Positions 24,082 through 32,515 of a stretch of 34,071 nucleotides of DNA are shown in pieces. The notes beneath the pieces were generated by a model. The model saw only the letters and a list, made by a program, of their open reading frames with translations. It made no database searches and was not told where the DNA came from. The stretch's first letter is position 1, and every line of letters starts with the position of its first letter. Position numbers and translations under genes: made by a program. This stretch comes from an uncultured Bacteroides sp. (lineage in GTDB: Bacteria; Bacteroidota; Bacteroidia; Bacteroidales; Bacteroidaceae). Location of the stretch: the NCBI GenBank assembly GCA_949296855.1, contig CASFRN010000172.1, positions 1 through 34,071 of the forward strand, given 5' to 3'.

Positions 24082-25092
24082 TTACTTTTCATTATAAATC
24101 ACAGCCATAACAGTTTCGCCTACGGTCTGCAAGGTTGCTCTATCAATGCAATCCATATTGTCGTTTAGTGTATGCCATGTTTCATGGAACCCATTGTCGC
24201 TATGCGGATTATAACCGATAATGTCTACACACGGGATTTGGCGGAAACGGTTGACATATACATGGTCGTCGGTCACTTCGCCGCCTGCTTCTTTTATGAA
24301 GTACCGTGTATGCCCTAAGCGGTGTGCCGCATCCCAGATTTTTTTCATCGCATGACTGGCAGTGCGGGCGGAATAACCCTCGTAATAGAAGGTGGCGCCT
24401 TTGCCTCCTACCATATCCAGCAAGATGCCGAAGCGTGCTTTGTAGCCGGATACGTGCGGGATACGTCCCCAATATTGCGAGCCTAAACACCATGTGTCTT
24501 CCTTGTAGGCCCCATCGTAGAATTCGGGTATGCCATAATCTTCCGCATCGAAGAAAACGATGTCGATGCCCACAGCCGGAGCTTGCTGTTGCAGGTGGCG
24601 GGCAATCTCCAACAATACACCTACTCCGCTGGCACCATCGTTGGCACCATCGATAGGCGTATGATGGTGTTCTTTCTTGTCGGCATCAGCATAGGGACGG
24701 CTGTCCCAATGGGCACAGAGCAAAATCCGCTTTTTTGCTTCTGGATTGTAAGCTCCGATGATGTTGCGTGCTTTCAGTATCTTTCCGTCATACGAAATGA
24801 CATCGGCACGTTGGTCGTACATAGTTGCGCCGAATGCCTTCAGTTGCCTGTACAGGTATTCACCACACGCACGATGTGCATCCGTATTAGGAACACGAGG
24901 CCCGAAAGCCACCTGGCGTCCGATATACAGGTAGGCACTGTCGGCACTGAAAGCAGGCACTTGCACGGCAGAGGTTTGCGTTGTTTCTTCGTTTTCGGTT
25001 GTGTTTTTGTTCTTGCTGCTTCCGCACGAAGAAACCAATGACAGGAGCATTGCTCCCAGACAAAGCATGAAGAGTCTTGGTTTATCCATCAT
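24082..25092 (-). CDS. M28 family lipoprotein, glutaminyl-peptide cyclotransferase type
   Basis: 336 residues; lipobox region LVSSC with Cys23, then a Ser/Thr/Glu-rich linker. The zinc-hydrolase fold of M28 contains AHWDSRPYAD, DGANDGASGVG, FFDAEDYG, LDMVGGKG, TDDHVYV and HETWHTLNDN. This set is typical of bacterial glutaminyl cyclases of Porphyromonas and Bacteroides, which turn N-terminal Gln of exported proteins into pyroglutamate. In Bacteroidales signal peptidase I often leaves Gln at +1 (QD or QQ follow the cleavage sites of the SusC proteins here), so a role in maturing exported proteins is plausible. It lies 27 bases from the M20 gene, likely in one operon. Confidence 0.83.
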   Translation of the reverse strand: MMDKPRLFMLCLGAMLLSLVSSCGSSKNKNTTENEETTQTSAVQVPAFSADSAYLYIGRQVAFGPRVPNTDAHRACGEYLYRQLKAFGATMYDQRADVISYDGKILKARNIIGAYNPEAKKRILLCAHWDSRPYADADKKEHHHTPIDGANDGASGVGVLLEIARHLQQQAPAVGIDIVFFDAEDYGIPEFYDGAYKEDTWCLGSQYWGRIPHVSGYKARFGILLDMVGGKGATFYYEGYSARTASHAMKKIWDAAHRLGHTRYFIKEAGGEVTDDHVYVNRFRQIPCVDIIGYNPHSDNGFHETWHTLNDNMDCIDRATLQTVGETVMAVIYNEK

Positions 25093-25119
25093 TGCGTTTC
25101 TATATATAAAGGTATAAAT

Positions 25120-26187
25120 TTAAATCTTCAATCCGTCTAAAACTGCGATATAGGTTTGGATTGCTTCTTCTATTTCGCTAATCAGTACATATTCGTCCGC
25201 CGTATGTGAACGGGAAGATTTGCCCGGTCCTATTTTGACCGAAGGGAAATGCATCAAAGCCTGGTCTGACAACGTAGGCGAACCAAATGGAGTCTTTCCT
25301 ATTTCGACGGCACGTTTTACGAATGGATGTTCCTGGCCGATACAAGAAGAATTGAGCCGGAACGATCGTGCTTTCGCTTCACACTGGATATGGGAAGTGA
25401 TTTCGTTAAACAAGGCTTCATTCGAATAGCATTCGTTGCTGCGTATATCTACCACAAAGGTGCATAGGTCGGGGATGACATTATGCTGTGTGCCCGCATT
25501 GATTTGGGTGACACTCATTTTGACCGGGCCTAACAACGGAGAGACTTTGGGGAACTGATAGGTACGGAACCACTCGATGTCATCCAGTACCTTATAAATG
25601 GCATTGTCGCCCTCTTCGCGTGCGGCGTGTCCGGCTTTGCCATGTGCGGTTACATCAATCACCATTAATCCTTTTTCAGCAATGGCAGGTTGCATATCCG
25701 TTGGTTCGCCTACCACTCCCAATGCGATGGGCGGCAGTTGCGGTAATACGCTTTCTATACCTCCTTTGCCAGAGACCTCCTCTTCGCACGAAGCCAAGAA
25801 AATCAGGTTATAGTTTTGTTCGGTAGTAGTCAGATAGCGGTATGCTTGAAAAAGCGAGACAACGCTGGCACCCGCATCGTTGCTTCCTAATCCATACAGC
25901 TTGCCATTTTCTTGTTTAGGCGTGAAGGGTTGCTTCCGCCACCCGTTTACGGGTTTTACTGTATCGATGTGTGAGTTTAGCAGGATGGTAGGCCGTCCGG
26001 CATCGAAACGAGGGCTGATGCACCATATATTATTGCCGGAGCGTCCTGTCATAATGCCGCTTTCCTCAATGTAATTCTGTAAGAAGTCGGCTGCCGCTTC
26101 TTCTTCCCGGCTGATGGAAGGTATGCCGATAAGGGAATTTAGCAGCGTAATTGCTTCCGAAGTATAATAACTGATATCCGATAACAT
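25120..26187 (-). CDS. M20 family deacylase, ArgE-like
   Basis: 355 residues, cytoplasmic. A zinc-dependent M20 amidohydrolase with LNSHIDTVKP (metal His and catalytic Asp), LGSNDAGAS (bridging Asp), ASCEEEVSGKGGIES (catalytic and metal Glu), VGEPTDMQP and a dimerisation domain from about 180 (GKAGHAAREEGDNAIY). The closest functional group is N-acyl-ornithine/citrulline deacylase of arginine synthesis. Bacteroides use succinylated intermediates there, so the substrate may be N-succinyl-ornithine or -citrulline. No other arg genes are in the window. A -7 box lies 23-30 bases upstream. Confidence 0.82.
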   Translation of the reverse strand: MLSDISYYTSEAITLLNSLIGIPSISREEEAAADFLQNYIEESGIMTGRSGNNIWCISPRFDAGRPTILLNSHIDTVKPVNGWRKQPFTPKQENGKLYGLGSNDAGASVVSLFQAYRYLTTTEQNYNLIFLASCEEEVSGKGGIESVLPQLPPIALGVVGEPTDMQPAIAEKGLMVIDVTAHGKAGHAAREEGDNAIYKVLDDIEWFRTYQFPKVSPLLGPVKMSVTQINAGTQHNVIPDLCTFVVDIRSNECYSNEALFNEITSHIQCEAKARSFRLNSSCIGQEHPFVKRAVEIGKTPFGSPTLSDQALMHFPSVKIGPGKSSRSHTADEYVLISEIEEAIQTYIAVLDGLKI

Positions 26188-26209
26188 ATAGATTTTGTTG
26201 TTTTGACGG

Positions 26210-26240
26210 CAAATATACTTTATTTATTATAAAGGTGAAC
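26210..26240 (-). promoter_or_regulatory. Promoter for the M20 gene
   Basis: TATATTTG on the minus strand (26217-26210) is an exact TAnnTTTG match. A weak -33 (GTTC, 26240-26237) is 19 bases further upstream and overlaps the stop of the GH109 gene. Transcription would start near 26204. It probably drives the M20, M28 and sufE genes. Confidence 0.45.
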
Positions 26241-27790
26241 TATTCGGGCTGGTAAGTTTTTTGAGATTTTGCTCCTTGTTCTTTCAACTTGGCGGTAAAC
26301 GCTTTGGCTTTTTCTGCGGTTGCCGCCTCTTCTTCGGGAGTGGCGTATGCGTGTTTATAGCCCTTTATTACGTTCCATTCGCCACGGGTGAAGTCGGGGA
26401 ATTCCACCGGAGCGCAGCCGTTATCCATAGATAGCTCTCCCAGTTCGGCAAGGCAGCACCACTCCGCTAAGTCGTAAACATCCATGTCCAGAGGCAAACC
26501 GTTCTGCAGACAATACACCAAACGGCTGTCCATAATGAAGTCCATGCCGCCATGCCCGCCAACTTCCTTTGCCAATTCACCGTATTTCTTCAGAATCGGA
26601 TGCTGGTATTTAGCTACCAGCGCTTCCTGTTCGGCTTCGGGCAGGAATCCGTGCGCACTCAGGTCGTCCACTTTGGGCCGTACTCCCGAAGCGGAAAGCT
26701 GCTTGCTGTCGAGCGCATATCCTTCCACCGGATATTTGTTGGCAAAACCTTTCGTTCCGGTTAGCTGGTACAGGCGGCTGTAAGGTTGGGGAGTCATCAC
26801 ATCGTGCTGGATTTCGATTACTTTTCCGTTCACGGTACGGATTAAAGTGGTGGTATGGTCGCCGTTACGGAAGTTCGTGCAAGCCGAATCGGTACGCTCT
26901 TCCACCAACGCCTTTCCTACGACCGACTTGGTATCCATAGCAACCAGCGTAGCCATGCGGTCGCCACGGTGGATATTCAGAGCTTGCGCTACGGGACCTA
27001 AGCCATGTGTAGCATACACATCGCCCCGATGGCGCATATTGTAATCCAAGCGCCAGCCCAGTTTATCGTCTTCGCCGTTCTTCCAATAGTGGTCCCAGAA
27101 CTCATCCAGATTGTGGATGTAAGCTCCCTGCGCGCGGATGATTTCGCCGAATACGCCTTGTTGTGCCATATTCAACGTGTTCATCTCGAACCAGTCGTAG
27201 CAGCAATTCTCTAGTATCATGCAGTGTTTGCGGGTCTTTTCGCTCAGGTCAACCAGTTCCCAGCATTGTTGCAAGTTCATAGCCGAAGGCACTTCGATAG
27301 CTACATTTTTCCCGTTTTCCAACGCGCACTTCGCAATAGGGAAATGATGCAGCCAGTCGGCTGCGATATACACCAAGTCGATATCCTCCCGCTTGCACAA
27401 TTCTTCGTATCCCTTTTCACCGGAATAAATAGCGGCTTCCGGCAGAGAAGCCTTCTGCAACAATTTCTGGCAAGCCTCTGCACGTTCTTTCTCGTAATCG
27501 CACAAAGCCACAATCTGCGTGCCCGGAATATAGGTGAAACGTTCCACTGCACCGGGGCCGCGCATACCTAACCCGACAAATCCCACACGTACCACTTCCA
27601 TTTTAGGGAGAGCCAATCCCAATACGCTTTTTTGTCCGGCAGGACGTTCGGGTGTTTTCACTACAATGGTTCCTTTCTTCCATTCCCATTGCGTGCCTTT
27701 ATCGTTGGTTTGCACAGTTGATTCCGGCTGTGTAACGCAGGCGCCAAGGGTCAGGCACACCCCCAAAGCCAAAGTCATGATTATCTTCAT
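26240..27790 (-). CDS. GH109-like Gfo/Idh/MocA glycosidase lipoprotein
   Basis: 516 residues; lipobox LGAC with Cys18. An N-terminal Rossmann domain binds NAD(H) (RVGFVGLGMRGPGAVERF, about 68-85), followed by IDLVYIAADWLHHF, MILENCCYDWFEMN, MRHRGDVYATHGLGPVAQ (about 252-269) and VGGHGGMDFIMDSRLVYC. This combination of an exported lipoprotein, NAD fold and THGLGPVA block is typical of GH109 enzymes. These remove alpha-linked N-acetylgalactosamine by an NAD-dependent elimination mechanism. The neighbouring sugar kinase fits amino-sugar salvage. Other Gfo/Idh/MocA activities cannot be excluded by eye. Confidence 0.82.
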   Translation of the reverse strand: MKIIMTLALGVCLTLGACVTQPESTVQTNDKGTQWEWKKGTIVVKTPERPAGQKSVLGLALPKMEVVRVGFVGLGMRGPGAVERFTYIPGTQIVALCDYEKERAEACQKLLQKASLPEAAIYSGEKGYEELCKREDIDLVYIAADWLHHFPIAKCALENGKNVAIEVPSAMNLQQCWELVDLSEKTRKHCMILENCCYDWFEMNTLNMAQQGVFGEIIRAQGAYIHNLDEFWDHYWKNGEDDKLGWRLDYNMRHRGDVYATHGLGPVAQALNIHRGDRMATLVAMDTKSVVGKALVEERTDSACTNFRNGDHTTTLIRTVNGKVIEIQHDVMTPQPYSRLYQLTGTKGFANKYPVEGYALDSKQLSASGVRPKVDDLSAHGFLPEAEQEALVAKYQHPILKKYGELAKEVGGHGGMDFIMDSRLVYCLQNGLPLDMDVYDLAEWCCLAELGELSMDNGCAPVEFPDFTRGEWNVIKGYKHAYATPEEEAATAEKAKAFTAKLKEQGAKSQKTYQPE

Positions 27791-27827
27791 AATTTATGCT
27801 ATTTATATAGTTAATGCTTTTAGTTGA

Positions 27828-27897
27828 AACGCGGATTTCCGCAGATTCTTTGTTATAATTAAATATTATTTGTGGAAATCTGCGTTAATCTGCGTTT
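27828..27897. repeat. Hairpin repeat of the CGCAGATT type at the kinase stop
   Basis: The word AAACGCNGATTNNCGCAGATT occurs as an inverted pair (27828-27847 and, complementary, 27876-27897), about 18 of 21 positions paired, with an AT-rich loop. The right arm encodes the last codons of the kinase (IQTINADF region), and the stop codon lies in the loop. CGCAGATT-rich repeats are common between genes of many bacteria. Confidence 0.65.
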
Positions 27898-28963
27898 TTA
27901 TAAACTCACACATCTCCGGCTCAGCCTTGCTTGCTTCCTGGTACAGCCGGTATTGAGCCAAGGTACGGACGTAATTATGTTCGGCGTATTGCGTCTGGTA
28001 ATACGAATCCCCGTTCAGGTAATCGGTCAGGAAACGCACTGCCTGCATATATGGGAAAAGACGTGCGGCGTAGGGCAACATCTCGATTTCGAGCGGCGTA
28101 AGAAAAGACATCGCCGATTCGAGATACCCTTTCGCAAAAGCACGGAAAATATCCAGGTTGAAATGCACTCTTGTTGTATCCGGCTCGTCTTCGGGAGCCG
28201 TGCAAGCTGCGGTACGCAAGAAATCTCCGAAATCGGAAAAGACAAACGAAGGCATCACTGTATCTAAGTCGATAATGCAAAGCACTTTCCCGTAGGCGTC
28301 AAACAACATATTGCTCACCTTCGTATCGCAATGACAAATCCGTTTCGGCAATTCCCCTTCGCGATACAGGCGTTCGGCACGGCTCATCTCATCGGCATCC
28401 CGCTCTATCTCGTCTACCAACTCTTGTACTTCCGTTCTGCGTCCGGCTTTATCCTCCTGTACCGCTTCTCTCAACTGATCCATCCGGTACTCCATATTAT
28501 GGAAGCCAGGAATCGTTTCATCCAGTTTCTCAGGCAGGTCGGCAAGCATCGACTCGAACTCTCCAAACTTCAATCCTGCCAAGTATGCCGTATCGGGCGT
28601 CACTTCGGTTTGCGTATGCGAGCCGCGGATATAGACACAGGCACGCCAGTAATGTGTTCCGTCGAAATGATACGTCTTCCCTTCCGGCGTAGAAAGGAAT
28701 CGCAACACTTTCCGTTCTACGTCTTGCTCGCCACGCTCCAGCAACTTCGCACGGATATGTTTCGTAACACATTCGATGTTATGTTGAAGCAAGTCCACAT
28801 CCGTAAACACATGGTGGTTGATGCGCTGAAGTATATAGTCGTCTGTCCCGTCGGTTATTACCCGATAGGTTCGGTTAATCAGCCCCGATTGGATAGGCTG
28901 TATATGTTTTATCCCTTTTATTTGGGGAAATCGGGAAATCACGTTTTGCAATTCGGTGTCCAT
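27866..28963 (-). CDS. APH-fold sugar kinase, NahK-like
   Basis: 365 residues, cytoplasmic. An aminoglycoside-phosphotransferase-type kinase. The N-terminal lobe has the nucleotide loop IQSGLINRTYRV (about 23-35) and YILQRIN (Lys replaced in a usual position by Gln-Arg, as in other members). The catalytic loop is RICHCDTKVSNMLFD (His211, Asp213, Asn218) and the Mg-binding segment is IIDLDTVMPSFVFSDFGDFLR (about 231-250). This set matches N-acetylhexosamine 1-kinases and relatives. Next to GH109 it could phosphorylate released GalNAc or GlcNAc. The last residues, QINADFHK, are encoded within a repeat arm, so the natural C-terminus may differ. Confidence 0.8.
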   Translation of the reverse strand: MDTELQNVISRFPQIKGIKHIQPIQSGLINRTYRVITDGTDDYILQRINHHVFTDVDLLQHNIECVTKHIRAKLLERGEQDVERKVLRFLSTPEGKTYHFDGTHYWRACVYIRGSHTQTEVTPDTAYLAGLKFGEFESMLADLPEKLDETIPGFHNMEYRMDQLREAVQEDKAGRRTEVQELVDEIERDADEMSRAERLYREGELPKRICHCDTKVSNMLFDAYGKVLCIIDLDTVMPSFVFSDFGDFLRTAACTAPEDEPDTTRVHFNLDIFRAFAKGYLESAMSFLTPLEIEMLPYAARLFPYMQAVRFLTDYLNGDSYYQTQYAEHNYVRTLAQYRLYQEASKAEPEMCEFIKTQINADFHK

Positions 28964-29077
28964 AGTCGTTTTTGAACTTTTAGGGCATAAAAGTAATAAA
29001 GATTTCGGAACTATTAAAATAGGTGTGGCATTTTAGAAGTAAAAAATGAACGCGTCTGTTAATATTTCCCGTTCAGG

Positions 29078-29110
29078 TTGGTTGCTTATTCAAATTAAAC
29101 CCTATCTTTG
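29078..29110 (+). promoter_or_regulatory. Promoter of the acyl-CoA synthetase gene
   Basis: TTGGTTG at 29078-29084 and TATCTTTG at 29103-29110 are 18-22 bases apart, a good Bacteroidetes -33/-7 pair. Transcription should begin near 29117, 27 bases before the ATG at 29144. Confidence 0.68.
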
Positions 29111-29143
29111 CAGTTAGCGATTATTAAGTAAAGAGAAATAGAA

Positions 29144-30952
29144 ATGAGTGAATCGTCTTATCTATCTACGCTAGTTGGCAAGCAGGCGGCGAAATACGGA
29201 GACCGCGCCGCATTGAAATACCGCGACTATAAACAAGGAGTCTGGATACCGGTTTCATGGAACCGGTTTGCCGGGAAAGTGGAAAATGTATCCCGCGCTT
29301 TGATTGCCTTAGGGGTGGAGGTACAGGAAAATCTCGGGGTGTTTTCGCAGAATATGCCCGAATGCCTGTATACCGACTTTGGGGCATTCGGTTGCCGGGC
29401 AGTCACTATCCCGTTGTATGCCACCAGTTCAGAGTCGCAAGTGCATTACATCGTAGAAGACGCTGCTGTCCGCTATTTGTTCGTGGGCGAACAGTATCAG
29501 TACGATGTGGCATACCGGGTACAGCAGCTTTGCAAGACGTTGAAGCGGATTATTATTTTCAGTCCCGATGTGGTGCGTGCGCCGGAAGACACTCATTCTA
29601 TTTATTATAGCGAATTTCTGCGATTGGGTGACGACGGCGCACTTCAGGCGGAAGTGGACCGGCGCACTTCAGAGTCGGGTCAGGACGACCTTGCAAATAT
29701 CCTCTATACTTCGGGGACTACTGGAGAGTCGAAAGGAGTGATGTTGCATCATTCTTGCTATGAGGCGGCATTCCGTGCACACGACAAGGTGCTGCTGGCC
29801 TTGACCGATCAGGATGTGGTGATGAACTTCCTGCCTTTTACTCACGTGTTCGAACGGGCATGGTCGTATTATTGTCTCACAAAGGGATGCCTGTTGTGTA
29901 TCAACCTGTACCCGCAAGACATACAGATGACCGTGCGGGAAATCCGTCCTACGGCCATGTGCAGTGTGCCGCGCTTTTGGGAAAAAGTATATGCAGGCGT
30001 ACACGAAAAGATAAACGAAGCCACGGGGCTGAAGAAAAGCCTCATGCTGGACGCGCTGAAAACCGGACACGAGCATAACATCGGATACCTGATGAACGGC
30101 AAGACTCCGCCGCCGTTACTGCATTTGAAATATAAGTTTTATGAACGTACGATTTACAGCCTGCTGAAGAAGACCATCGGCATCGAGCGGGGTAACTTCT
30201 TCCCTACAGCCGGAGCGGCGGTGTCGAAGCAGATAGAAGAGTTCGTCCATTCGGTAGGCATCAATATGGTAGTGGGATACGGACTGACCGAGACCACCGC
30301 TACGGTTTCGTTAGGTTGGATAGATGATTTCCGGACAGGGTCGGTAGGGCGCATCTTGCCCGGGCTGGAGATTAAGTTTAGTGAAGAGGGGGAAATCCTG
30401 CTCCGGGGCGGGACGGTGACGAGAGGATACTATAAAAAGGAGGCTTTGACCCGCGAACTGATAACCGGAGACGGATGGTTCCATACGGGGGATGCCGGTT
30501 ATATGAAAGATGGTTTCCTCTACCTTACTGAGCGGATAAAAGACCTTTTCAAGACTTCGAACGGGAAATACATCGCTCCGCAAGCCATTGAAACCAAGCT
30601 GGTGGTAGACCGGTACATCGACCAAGTGTCTATCATAGCCGACCGGCGCAAGTTTGTCTCGGCATTGATTGTACCCGAATACCGGCAGGTAGAGAAATAC
30701 GCCCAAGAGCACCACATTGTGTATACCAGCCGGGCAGACTTGTTGAAAAAGTCGGAAATAATCGCATTGTTCCAAATGCGTATTGACACCTTGCAGCAAG
30801 AGTTCGCCCATTACGAGCAAATCAAGAAGTTCACGTTATTGCCCGAGCCGTTTAGTATGGAGAAGGGCGAACTGACCAATACCTTGAAAATAAGGCGGGC
30901 TGTCTTGATGAAGAATTATGCGGCGGAAATCGAGAAAATGTATGAAGAGTAA
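29144..30952 (+). CDS. Long-chain fatty acid-CoA ligase (AMP-binding)
   Basis: 602 residues. An adenylate-forming enzyme that activates long-chain fatty acids with ATP and CoA, usually at the inner face of the membrane. The P-loop-like ILYTSGTTGESKGVML is at about 186-201. VVGYGLTETTATVSLGW (about 373-389) is the substrate/AMP motif, and WFHTGDAGYMKDGFLYLTERIKDLFKTSNGKYIAP (two adjoining motifs near 445-480) carries the Asp that binds ribose and the hinge before the C-terminal lid. The catalytic Lys is probably in FSMEKGELTNTLKIRR near the end. The length and the long-chain-type insert agree with FadD15-like synthetases common in Bacteroidetes. It is a single gene with its own promoter. Confidence 0.9.
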   Translation: MSESSYLSTLVGKQAAKYGDRAALKYRDYKQGVWIPVSWNRFAGKVENVSRALIALGVEVQENLGVFSQNMPECLYTDFGAFGCRAVTIPLYATSSESQVHYIVEDAAVRYLFVGEQYQYDVAYRVQQLCKTLKRIIIFSPDVVRAPEDTHSIYYSEFLRLGDDGALQAEVDRRTSESGQDDLANILYTSGTTGESKGVMLHHSCYEAAFRAHDKVLLALTDQDVVMNFLPFTHVFERAWSYYCLTKGCLLCINLYPQDIQMTVREIRPTAMCSVPRFWEKVYAGVHEKINEATGLKKSLMLDALKTGHEHNIGYLMNGKTPPPLLHLKYKFYERTIYSLLKKTIGIERGNFFPTAGAAVSKQIEEFVHSVGINMVVGYGLTETTATVSLGWIDDFRTGSVGRILPGLEIKFSEEGEILLRGGTVTRGYYKKEALTRELITGDGWFHTGDAGYMKDGFLYLTERIKDLFKTSNGKYIAPQAIETKLVVDRYIDQVSIIADRRKFVSALIVPEYRQVEKYAQEHHIVYTSRADLLKKSEIIALFQMRIDTLQQEFAHYEQIKKFTLLPEPFSMEKGELTNTLKIRRAVLMKNYAAEIEKMYEE

Positions 30953-30995
30953 GAGCCTGATAATACAACTTTATCGGAAAATTTAAACAGGCTCT
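30952..30995 (+). terminator. Inverted repeat after the acyl-CoA synthetase gene
   Basis: AGAGCCTG at 30952-30959 and CAGGCTCT at 30988-30995 pair perfectly across a 28-base loop, starting on the last base of the stop codon. There is no T tract, so termination is uncertain. The right arm carries a 13-base word also present at 313-325. Confidence 0.4.
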
Positions 30996-31048
30996 AAGAA
31001 TCAGAACATGTCCTTAGCCGGTTGGCCGGTAAAAATGTAAACCTAATT

Positions 31049-31078
31049 TTTGCACTAACGCAAAAATGGCTAACTTTG
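31049..31078 (+). promoter_or_regulatory. Promoter of prfB
   Basis: TTTG at 31049-31052 and TAACTTTG at 31071-31078 are 18 bases apart, a good Bacteroidetes pair. Transcription would start near 31085, 20 bases before the ATG. Between the boxes a short dyad TTTTTGC / GCAAAAA (31047-31053 and 31060-31066) surrounds the -33 element. Confidence 0.7.
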
Positions 31079-31104
31079 CAATTTGAATAACGAGAAGTGG
31101 ATTT

Positions 31105-32220
31105 ATGATAACAACAGACCAATTAAAAGACATCAAAGAGCGCACGGAAGCGCTTTACCGCTATTTGGACATTGAGAACAAGAAGGTGCAGGTGGAAGAA
31201 GAACAACTGCGCACGCAGGCTCCGGGATTTTGGGACGATGCGAAGAAAGCGGAAGCCCAGATGAAGAAAGTCAAGACGTTGCAAGGATGGATTGATGGGT
31301 ACAATGAAGTCAAAACCTTGGCAGACGAACTGGAACTGTCTTTCGATTTCTATAAAGACGAGTTGGTGACGGAAGCAGAAGTGGACGAAGCATACGCCAA
31401 GGCGCTGAAAGCAGTGGAAGAACTGGAATTGAAAAACATGCTGCGTTCCGAAGCCGACCAGATGGATTGTGTGTTGAAAATCAATTCGGGTGCCGGAGGT
31501 ACCGAAAGCCAAGACTGGGCATCGATGCTGATGCGTATGTATATGCGGTGGGCGGAAAGCCACAGATATAAGTTATCGGTAGCCAATTTGCAGGAAGGCG
31601 ATGAGGCGGGCATCAAGACCGTAACGATGAACATCGAAGGGGCTTATGCCTACGGATACCTGAAAGGGGAGAACGGCGTGCACCGCTTGGTACGCGTGTC
31701 TCCTTATAACGCTCAAGGCAAGCGTATGACTTCGTTTGCTTCCGTATTTGTCACTCCGCTGGTAGACGATTCTATTGAAGTGACGGTAGAACCGGCACGT
31801 TTGTCATGGGATACGTTCCGGAGTGGAGGCGCGGGCGGCCAGAATGTCAATAAAGTAGAATCAGGCGTGCGCTTGCGTTATCAATATAAAGACCCTTATA
31901 CAGGTGAAGAGGAAGAAATCTTAATTGAAAATACCGAGACACGCGACCAGCCAAAGAATAAGGAAAATGCCATGCGCCAGCTGCGCTCTATTTTGTACGA
32001 CAAAGAATTGCAACACCGCATGGAGGAACAGGCGAAGGTAGAGGCAGGCAAGAAGAAAATCGAGTGGGGGTCGCAGATACGCAGTTACGTATTCGATGAC
32101 CGTCGTGTGAAAGACCATCGCACCAACTATCAGACATCCGACGTAAACGGAGTGATGGACGGAAAGATAGACGGGTTCATCAAAGCTTATCTGATGGAGT
32201 TCTCGGACAGTGAAGCGTAA
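31105..32220 (+). CDS. prfB: Peptide chain release factor 2
   Basis: 371 residues. A ribosomal factor that reads UGA and UAA stops and releases the finished peptide. Domain 1 is helical (1-110); the GGQ loop is GGAGGQNVNKVESG (Gly244-Gln246). The stop-recognition loop reads HRLVRVSPYNAQGKRMTSF, with SPY where E. coli RF2 has SPF (199-201). RF2-type features such as INSGAGGTESQDWASML are present. The frame is continuous: at the place where E. coli has its in-frame UGA (after RGYL), this gene reads YRYLDIENKK with no stop, so the autoregulatory +1 frameshift is absent. Full length for the family. Confidence 0.95.
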   Translation: MITTDQLKDIKERTEALYRYLDIENKKVQVEEEQLRTQAPGFWDDAKKAEAQMKKVKTLQGWIDGYNEVKTLADELELSFDFYKDELVTEAEVDEAYAKALKAVEELELKNMLRSEADQMDCVLKINSGAGGTESQDWASMLMRMYMRWAESHRYKLSVANLQEGDEAGIKTVTMNIEGAYAYGYLKGENGVHRLVRVSPYNAQGKRMTSFASVFVTPLVDDSIEVTVEPARLSWDTFRSGGAGGQNVNKVESGVRLRYQYKDPYTGEEEEILIENTETRDQPKNKENAMRQLRSILYDKELQHRMEEQAKVEAGKKKIEWGSQIRSYVFDDRRVKDHRTNYQTSDVNGVMDGKIDGFIKAYLMEFSDSEA

Positions 32221-32371
32221 GACGTCCCTTTCATGGCACACAGGTGGCACAATAAGAACTTTATACATGGATGCTGGGGATATGGAATCCGTGCTCATCC
32301 TGTATAGCTCTGTGTTATCAGTGTGCTGATGGCATACACAGTCAGCTTTAAACAAATTAAATATAATCACT

Positions 32372-32503
32372 ATGGGAACAAGAAACAACAAACCGGGACA
32401 CAGCCGGAAGGAAGAAGAAAAAGCCAATCGGCTGGTCAAGTACATGTGTGTCGTATTAGTGCTTTTGGCCATTATCATGATAGTGGCTTTCTCTATTCTG
32501 TAA
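32372..32503 (+). CDS. 43-aa single-span membrane protein
   Basis: A short gene: ATG at 32372, TAA at 32501-32503. It encodes 43 residues: a basic, polar N-terminus rich in Asn, Lys and Glu (MGTRNNKPGHSRKEEEKANR), then a single hydrophobic helix of about 20 residues (YMCVVLVLLAIIMIVAFSIL) that ends at the C-terminus. Positive residues before the helix predict an N-in orientation. It is 12 bases upstream of the CYTH gene on the same strand and about 150 bases after prfB. I do not recognise a named family; tail-anchored small proteins like this are common but poorly annotated. Confidence 0.72.
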   Translation: MGTRNNKPGHSRKEEEKANRLVKYMCVVLVLLAIIMIVAFSIL

Positions 32504-32515
32504 ACCAGTTGGGGT

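Noticed and set aside
31047-31066. TTTTTGC/GCAAAAA dyad as a terminator before prfB
   Set aside because: It lies between the -33 and -7 boxes of prfB with no T run after the second arm; more likely chance or an operator.
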